Assembly (NCBI GenBank): GCA_026770585.1
Contig: MU646468.1
Span: 158,570-169,339 of the forward strand
Length of the DNA: 10,770 nt
Source: Baffinella frigidus
Taxonomy: Eukaryota; Cryptophyceae; Cryptomonadales; Baffinellaceae
Direction of reading: 5' to 3'
Part shown: positions 6,771 through 10,770 of the stretch, in pieces
Layout of the letters: the number at the start of each line of letters is the position of its first letter
Numbering within the stretch: position 1 is the first letter of the stretch
The notes under the pieces: generated by a model
The model's database searches: none
The model's input: only the letters and a program-made list of their open reading frames with translations
What the model was told of the DNA's origin: nothing
Program-made: the position numbers and the translations under genes

Positions 6771-6858
6771 GGTCCCCGTCGAAGATATCGTCGACGCCGC
6801 ACTCCTGGGGAGCCTTGACCGCGTGCCGCAGCTGCGCCTCCAGCTCGACGGTCGCGTG
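6769..6858 (-). CDS. Exon-like block, 30 codons, unknown protein
   Basis: Minus strand: a pyrimidine-containing stretch ending CATGCAG precedes codons for HATVELEAQLRHAVKAPQ, followed by ECGVDDIFDGDQ and then GTGTCC. AG/GT borders are in phase 0. Almost every codon ends in G or C, matching the exon-like block at 3330-3446 and the nicalin exons. The opposite strand is also open here (VPVEDIVDAALLG and onward) but has weaker codon bias, so I prefer the minus strand. It may be a downstream exon of the gene starting at 7323, 289 bp upstream on this strand, but the join is not proven. Confidence 0.45.
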
Positions 6859-7035
6859 CTGCATGACAGGGTCGTTCGGACGAAAAGATCAGGCCCCAGT
6901 CGCGTGTCAGGGCCCAAGGGTTTCAAGGGCTTGATGCTTGAGAAAACGCTCGGCTGTTTCGTGCTGCATCCATGTTAGGACCCGCCCCAGTCGCGTGTCA
7001 GTGCCCTTGGAGGGTTTCGAGGGGTTGGGCTGCAA
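6853..7035. repeat. Local duplication with period near 105 bp
   Basis: CGTGCTGCAT occurs at 6855 and 6960, and CCCAGTCGCGTGTCAG at about 6895 and 6986. Each is followed by GGGTTT..AGGG(C/G)TTG-type sequence. The repeat lies between the two candidate minus-strand exons and would be intronic in that model. Confidence 0.7.
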
Positions 7036-7146
7036 GACCTTTTTGGACTTCATCAGCGCCGCGATTTCGGCACCCAGGCAGATCCCCTTTCCTGCTCCCC
7101 CCCCGGACCCTCCCTGTCCGCTAGATATAGCGCAAAGTCGGCTCAC

Positions 7147-7323
7147 GATCCCCAGCACCCCACCCCTCTCTTCGATCCACCGCCTGGGGAAGATTGGTTG
7201 TGAAGAAACGGTCGACGATCCGAGGCGCGTTCGCGTGAAGGCGCTTGCGGCGGGGGCAAGGGAGAAGGAGCAGCAGAGCAGGGGGAGTGTGAGTGCGATG
7301 AGAGGCACGGCGATCGACCGCAT
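7147..7323 (-). CDS. First exon of a predicted plastid-targeted protein (bipartite presequence)
   Basis: Starting at the ATG complementary to 7321-7323, the frame encodes a short basic N-terminus (MRS), a hydrophobic core of about 20 residues rich in Ala, Leu, Ile and Cys, then AASA at residues 25-28 followed by Phe29 and a Ser/Thr/Arg-rich stretch (FTRTRLGSSTVSSQPIFPRR). A signal peptide cleaved at ASA|F and followed by a basic, hydroxylated transit peptide is the known plastid import signal of cryptophytes, haptophytes and stramenopiles. A donor-like GTGAGC at 7146-7141 would end the exon in phase 0 after 59 codons; without splicing the frame continues to a stop at 6907 (138 codons). An in-frame upstream ATG at 7404 would hide the signal peptide, so I choose 7323. 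The mature protein is not identified. It is divergent with the nicalin gene. Confidence 0.55.
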
Positions 7324-7831
7324 GCCCTGCCACCAGACTGAAAAGACACAGGTCACAGCGCCAAATGATTTGACCGCATGAGCCGCTTGACCCCCAAACA
7401 CCAATTGACAGTCAAAAATAGAGGGACACTCCCTAAATTAGCGACGCCGCTGCGAACAAACCGGAGGATTCCAGATGCTGAACAGAGGAATGTTGCTATA
7501 CCGGGGGGGGGCGGGCGGCGAGAATTGGTAGGCACTTCACCGGATTTTGTCTGTCCAAAGAAATCTGACGTTGGAGCCGTTGAGGCTGAATAACCTGAGG
7601 AGCCGCCAGCAAGCGAGAGGATCGACTGATGGGGATCATGGTCCAGGCCCCTTCCCCCGCTGAATGATATGAGTGGGTGGAAGGATTGCAGTCGCGCGCC
7701 CCCTCCTCTGTGCTTTGGCCGTATCGTGAAGACCCCGCTCCCCGTTTCACCCCCTTTATCGGACCGGGACTCAACAGTCCCCCCATGCTTCCTCCTCTCC
7801 CGCCGCCCTTGCTCATGCCATCCCCAAACAG
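7324..7831. promoter_or_regulatory. Intergenic region between divergent genes; may contain nicalin start exon
   Basis: The interval separates the putative plastid-protein exon (minus) from the first visible nicalin exon (plus). It probably holds both promoters. The nicalin signal peptide at 7832 lacks an ATG and is preceded by CCCCAAACAG, an acceptor-like site. A short upstream exon supplying the start codon is therefore likely somewhere here. One speculative candidate is ATGGGGATCATG at 7629-7640, followed by GTCCAG and in phase with 7832. A 165-codon antisense frame spans much of the interval but is not convincing. No TATA box is obvious. Confidence 0.4.
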
Positions 7832-8411
7832 GTGCGATGGGCCGTGGCACTAGCGCTGCTAAGCCTGTGCACCGTTCCGGTCAGCGGAGAGGGCGATGTT
7901 TTGGAGTTCGATGCGTACCGCATGGTCCAGTACGACCGCAATGGCGAGGAGCTGGGATCGCGCTCGTCGGCGCTCAGCAAGCTCGCGGTCCCTGCTGGAG
8001 GCAAGGGCAACCTGGACAGGAAGGCCGTCGTGCTCGACTTTGATAAGGTCACCACCGAGCTGCTCGACGAGCTGCTCGACCAGCGCGCCGCAGGGGGTCT
8101 CGTGATCGTTCTGCCCGCGGATCTCTCGAGCGTGAGCAGCGAGGCGCGGGCCAAGTGGAGCGCGATCGAGCAGGCTCTTGCTGAGAAGCAGGTCGCCTCC
8201 CCCGTACGCCCAACGCCATCGCACGCTGCCCCACCCTCACGATGCCTCGCTCCGCTGACCCACGCCCGCTCCTGCACCCCAGGTGAAGGCCCCGGTGTTC
8301 TTCGCGTTTGCGAACGAGCAGACGGCAGCGCTTGTCGCAGCTGTGGAGAGGGGCGCGGGGGACACCCAGCTTGTTTCGGAGAATGGGGAGACTCCGCGCA
8401 AGCAGCCGCAG
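7832..8411 (+). CDS. NCLN: Nicalin homologue, N-terminal part, two exons
   Basis: Exons 7832-8191 and 8283-8411 join in phase 0 to give 163 codons. Nicalin is an ER membrane protein with a lumenal aminopeptidase-like (nicastrin-related, inactive M28-type) domain. It acts with NOMO and TMEM147 in the BOS complex of the multipass translocon. Visible features are a hydrophobic signal segment WAVALALLSLCTVPVSG, the nicalin-typical EFDAYRMVQYD with a following GSR, a GLVIVLPADLS strand, then across the intron KQ|VKAPVFFAFANEQT. These match the order known in animal and plant nicalins. Codons are strongly GC-ending. The first codon here is GTG after CAG, so the ATG lies in an upstream exon. Only about 30% of the usual ~550 residues is present: the core M28-like fold and the C-terminal membrane helix are missing downstream. 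It could be an intact gene with a very long intron, or a truncated copy. Confidence 0.88.
8192..8282 (+). other. Nicalin intron (91 bp, phase 0)
   Basis: The donor is CAG|GTCGCC and the acceptor is CTGCACCCCAG|GTGAAG. Removing it restores the continuous nicalin sequence AEKQ-VKAPVFF, which is conserved in spacing with known nicalins. Without removal the frame reads a Pro/Arg-rich segment not found in the family. Confidence 0.85.
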
Positions 8412-8580
8412 GTCAGTGACAGGGAGGGGGGGGGCAGGGGAGGGAGGGGGAGGGAGGGAGGGAGGGAGGGAGGGAGGGAGGGAGGGAGGATGGAGGGGGA
8501 GAGAGGGAGAGATAGAGAGAGAGAGAGCGCCAGGTGGAAATACAGAGGGGGAGAGAGAGAGAGGAAGGAAGAGAGAGGTT
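8412..8580 (+). repeat. Start of next nicalin intron with GGGA/GA microsatellite
   Basis: Exon two ends at CAG followed by GTCAGT, a good donor. From about 8427 the intron is almost entirely purine on the plus strand: repeated GGGA units to about 8490, then GAGA with interruptions to 8575. The long Ser/Pro-rich antisense frame over this region is an artefact of the repeat. A T-tract ending TTTTTTTAG (8579-8587) could be an acceptor. Confidence 0.85.
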
Positions 8581-8587
8581 TTTTTAG

Positions 8588-8691
8588 GAGTGGACGTCGC
8601 CAGGGGCAACCCTGCCGGGGTAGCGTTGATGAACCATTCCACCGAGAAACACCCTGACGCCTCGCTGAAATTTCTACTGCCGGGGACCTAA
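8588..8691 (+). other. Possible downstream exon, weakly supported
   Basis: After the T-tract and AG at 8587, one frame stays open and reads GVDVARGNPAGVALMNHSTE and onward to a stop at 8689-8691. It does not continue nicalin in phase 0 (that frame meets a stop after 11 codons) and does not resemble the expected next nicalin segment. It may be a terminal exon of an alternative transcript or non-coding. Confidence 0.2.
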
Positions 8692-8945
8692 ACAGCCATA
8701 AATCCTGAACACTACACCCTGAATCTTCTTGACTCGAAAATGCCTAACCGCCCATCACCGGGGGTGCTTACCCGTGGGCCTGGGCTGAGGGCTTCGGAGA
8801 GTGGACCGCCTTCGAGGTCCAATCCCTAAACCCCAAACCCTAGACCATAAGCCTCCCTGACTCCAAAACGCCCAGCTCGGCCTGGGTGGCACGCGGCTGA
8901 GGGTTTCGGAGAGTGGACCACCTGTGAGGTCCACTAAGTGCCCAC
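8690..8945 (+). repeat. 112-bp tandem repeat with degenerate telomere words
   Basis: Two units contain, in order, CCCTAAA/CCCTGAA-like words, TTGACTCGAAAATGCC or CTGACTCCAAAACGCC, GCCTGGG, GCTGAGGG, and (T)TCGGAGAGTGGACC followed by GAGGTCCA. The TCGGAGAG word recurs 112 bp apart (8794 and 8906). Each unit ends with the GGTCCA(C/A) word that starts the inverted-repeat family further right. Confidence 0.75.
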
Positions 8946-8977
8946 GCCACCCAGGATTGTTGGGGGGGGTATTCCAA

Positions 8978-9060
8978 AAGTCAATTTTCCCTGATCTTTT
9001 CAAGTCAATTTTCCAGAGCTGAACGGCTCAAATACCGGCCAAACGGCTCCAATGCCGGCC
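8978..9060 (+). repeat. Pair of short direct repeats
   Basis: AAGTCAATTTTCC occurs at 8978-8990 and 9002-9014. Directly after it, AACGGCTCAAATACCGGCC (9022) is followed by AACGGCTCCAATGCCGGCC (9042), a tandem copy with two substitutions. Each CCGGCC unit is partly self-complementary. Confidence 0.85.
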
Positions 9061-9109
9061 AGGAATACCCACCCCTCAAGGGCCTGGCGTGGAAGTAGAT
9101 CTCGCAAGC

Positions 9110-9325
9110 GGTCCACTCTTCAGTTTCTCTGAGACCGCCAGCGAGGTCCACTTAGTGCCCACTCAGTGGACCTTCTGCTTAGTGCCCACTCAGTGGACCT
9201 CGAAAGGTCTTCTTAGCGCCCATTAAGTGGATCGCGCAGGTAATCTTCAGTTTCTCTGAGACCACTTGCGATGTCCACTTAGTGCACGTTAAGTGGACAT
9301 CGCAGGTGGTCCACTCTCAGTTTCG
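9110..9325. repeat. GGTCCACT/AGTGGACC inverted-repeat cluster
   Basis: GGTCCACT stands at 9110, 9145 and 9308; its reverse complement AGTGGACC stands at 9165 and 9192, with variants (AAGTGGAT, TGTCCACT, AGTGGACA) at about 9225-9298. GTCCACTT..AGTGGAC pairs make overlapping hairpins. CTTAGTGCCCACTCAGTGG is tandemly repeated (9151 and 9178), and TTCAGTTTCTCTGAGACC is repeated at 9119 and 9246. The family extends left to 8798 and 8910. Confidence 0.85.
9260..9311. repeat. Large hairpin, 22-bp arms, 8-bp loop
   Basis: The left arm (9260-9281, ending GCGATGTCCACTTA) pairs with the right arm (9290-9311, starting TAAGTGGACATCGC) with a single mismatch in 22 bp. The loop is GTGCACGT, containing the palindrome GTGCAC. 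It is the best-formed structure in the inverted-repeat cluster. Confidence 0.9.
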
Positions 9326-9550
9326 GCGTTGAGTTGCTCTAGTCAAAGACGGTTCCTCGGGAGGGTGAACACGGTGACCAGGTTGGGTGTGATCCGAGAA
9401 ATCGATGCCGCCTCGACTTTATCTTGCGGCAGTTGCCTCATTCGGGGTTTGCTGAACGACGATTCGTCTCCTTCCAATCGCTGTCTGGTCGCCGCTGGGA
9501 CATAGGGGGTTTCCTACGGATAAGGTAACGGACAGTCAGCCCGAATCGGG
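9326..9550. other. Interval without recognisable gene
   Basis: Mostly unique sequence with a 70-codon plus-strand open frame starting in the preceding hairpin arm. Its residues show no motif or family I recognise, and its start lies in repeat DNA, so I do not call it as a gene. Confidence 0.4.
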
Positions 9551-9557
9551 CCCTCTG

Positions 9558-10095
9558 CCATCGCCATCATGGCACACTGTCATAAAAAAAACGTGTCCCC
9601 AAACAAAAGCACGTGTCCTCTCTCAACAACATACCGCGTGGCTTAGTTCTTTTCGACGGTTAGGACCTGGCCCTTCACAACGCAAACACTCTTCTGCAGG
9701 TGCGGTCCTCACACTACGACCAAACATACGCGACCTCTGTCAACAACATAACGTGTATCTGAGTTCAACCTGCAAACAAACACATGGCAGGTGCGGGTCA
9801 CGAACCTCCAGGGGTGGATCTCGGGGAAGAGCCTCGCCGGCGACGAACAGCCCCCCTCCATCGCCATCGTCGCACACTGCCAAAAAAAAAACACGCGCCC
9901 TCTCTGACAAACACACGAGTCCTCACACTACGACCACACACACGCGTCCTCTCTCAACAACATAACGTGCATCTGAGTTCAACCTGCAAACAAACACACG
10001 GCAGGTGCGTGTGACGAACCTCCAGGGTTGGATCTCGGGGAAGAGCCTCGCCGGCGACGAGCAGCCCCCCTCCATCGCCATTGTCGCTCACTATG
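9558..10095 (+). repeat. 214-bp tandem repeat, about 2.5 copies
   Basis: GTCCTCACACTACGACCA (9705) recurs at 9919, CAACAACATAACGTG (9741) at 9955, and CCATCGCCAT (9858) at 10072, each exactly 214 bp apart. An incomplete earlier copy supplies the CCATCGCCATCATGGCACAC end at 9558-9579 and an A-tract. Units include CTGAGTTCAACCTGCAAAC, CTCGGGGAAGAGCCTCG and an A8-A10 tract after the CACACTG word in the first two copies. No frame is conserved over a full unit. Confidence 0.9.
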
Positions 10096-10650
10096 ACGCT
10101 TCGGCCATCGCCCCCGACCTCGCGGTAGAGACAGCTCTCCTCCTTGGAGGGTGTGTGTTGTAGGGTGTAGGGTGTGGGGTGTAGGGTGTAGGGTGTAGGG
10201 CGTAGGTTGTAGGGTGTGGGATGTAGGGTGTATGGTGTAGGTTTAAGGGTGTAGGGTGTAGGGTTAAGAGACAGCAGCCCCCCTCCATCGCCATCGTCGC
10301 GCCTATGACGCCTCCGCTATTGCGCCCGACCTCGCGGTCCCGCCCCTAGTCAATTTGCGTCAATACGCCCCGCAACTCTAAACCCCAACCTTTAAAGCCC
10401 TACACTCCAAACGCCAAACGCCAAACCCTCAACTCGTGACGCGTGGAGCGTTGAGCGTTTGGGGGTTTGGCATTCAGCGTCGGGCGTTTTGGGGTTGAGC
10501 ATTCAGCGCTCAGCGCGCCTCCTGAGCCCCCCTCCATCGCGATCGTCGCACATTGCGACGAGGGTTGACGGACTCTAAACCCTAAACCTGCTACACTCTA
10601 AACCCTAAACTCTGCTATCGCCCCCGACCTCGCGATCCTGCCCCTCAAAC
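10096..10650 (+). repeat. Further repeats of CCCCCGACCTCGCG-ending unit
   Basis: CCCCCCTCCATCG(C/G)(C/G)ATCGTCGC occurs near 10280 and 10529, in addition to copies in the 214-bp array. (G)CGCC(C/G)GACCTCGCGG-type words, or close variants, occur near 10110, 10324 and 10622. The units therefore continue rightward but are separated by inserted telomere-like heptad arrays of varying orientation. Confidence 0.75.
10150..10266 (+). repeat. Degenerate G-rich heptad array (TGTAGGG)
   Basis: About 16 units of TGTAGGG with variants TGTGGGG, CGTAGGT, TTTAAGG and TGTATGG. This is the G-rich strand on the plus strand, opposite to the CCCTAAA tracts at 4551 and 5400. The runs of GGG could form G-quadruplexes. 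It sits between two copies of the CCATCGCCAT-type unit. Confidence 0.9.
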
Positions 10651-10770
10651 TCCAAACCTCAAACCCAGAGCAGGAGGTTGTGATAACCAGATGTCAGATT
10701 ATAACGTGCTCGTAACCTGAACACCGCAAGAACCCTCAACCCTCAATCCTCAACCCTCAACCCGCAACCC
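10375..10770. repeat. Mixed-orientation degenerate telomere-like arrays to window end
   Basis: C-rich words (CTCTAAACCCC, CCAAACG, CCCTCAAC) at 10375-10433 are followed by G-rich words (GTTGAGCGTTTGGGGG, GTTTTGGGGTTGAGC) at 10450-10500. C-rich words return at 10575-10611 (CTCTAAACCCTAAAC twice) and 10645-10668. The window ends in CCCTCAA repeats from about 10732. The arms around 10415-10433 and 10450-10471 form an imperfect hairpin. Confidence 0.8.

Noticed and set aside
6252-6978. Plus-strand frames of 83-150 codons, including VPVEDIVDAALLG
   Set aside because: Codon bias and splice borders favour the minus strand over 6769-6858. The plus-strand reading looks plausible locally but has no supported exon borders or family.
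7353-7850. 165-codon minus-strand open frame between the divergent genes
   Set aside because: It covers the presumed promoter interval and overlaps the nicalin signal-peptide exon in antisense. It has no recognisable motif and weak codon bias.
7669-8043. 124-codon plus-strand frame starting at an ATG upstream of nicalin
   Set aside because: It runs out of frame with the recognisable nicalin sequence and gives a Cys/Arg/Gly-rich product typical of a shadow frame in GC-rich coding DNA.
8049-8642. 197-codon minus-strand open frame, Ser/Pro/Leu-rich
   Set aside because: It is antisense to nicalin exons and owes its length to the GGGA/GA microsatellite read in the other strand; the repeated PSLPPSLPPS peptide is a simple-repeat artefact.
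9753-10014. Two 70-76 codon plus-strand frames rich in His/Thr/Arg
   Set aside because: They span the 214-bp tandem repeat and an A-tract; the frame is not kept between repeat copies.

Overview
The window looks like nuclear DNA of a unicellular eukaryote, most likely an alga with a complex (secondary, red-type) plastid. Four things point that way. GT-AG introns interrupt one clearly recognisable gene. Interstitial tracts of the plant-type telomere heptamer (CCCTAAA on the plus strand) occur near 4551-4725 and 5400-5558, with degenerate versions at 8690-8850 and 10150-10770. A minus-strand open frame starts with a signal peptide ending ASA|F, the junction typical of bipartite plastid-targeting presequences in cryptophytes, haptophytes and stramenopiles. 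Nothing resembles bacterial operon structure. I cannot place the organism more precisely from sequence alone.

Layout: 1-3300 is almost gene-free and made of short dispersed and tandem repeats, several palindromes, and one compact element with perfect 18-bp terminal inverted repeats (1422-1563). A single high-GC3 exon-like block lies on the minus strand at 3330-3446, followed by a 136-codon minus-strand open frame of unknown nature (3530-3940). From about 4055 to 5630 there is a tandem segmental duplication. Each copy carries three ~37-bp modules plus an interstitial telomere tract. 5631-6050 holds little. 6050-7323 contains diverged internal repeats and minus-strand exon-like blocks, ending at the putative plastid-targeting first exon (7147-7323).

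The best gene is on the plus strand from 7832. It is the 5' part of a nicalin homologue (ER membrane protein, BOS/multipass translocon and Nomo-nicalin-TMEM147 complex), in two exons (7832-8191 and 8283-8411) joined by a 91-bp phase-0 intron. The rest of the protein is not visible here. The following intron runs into a GGGA/GA microsatellite and then repeat DNA to the end, so the gene has a very long intron, is a broken copy, or lies at an assembly join. The presumed plastid gene and nicalin are arranged head to head and may share the 7324-7831 interval as promoter region.

The right part (8690-10770) is repeat DNA. It holds a 112-bp tandem unit, a family of AGTGGACC/GGTCCACT inverted repeats including a 22-bp-arm hairpin, a 214-bp tandem repeat, and telomere-like heptad arrays that switch strand. 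Functionally, only nicalin can be interpreted with confidence. The rest is best read as subtelomere-like or repeat-rich nuclear DNA.
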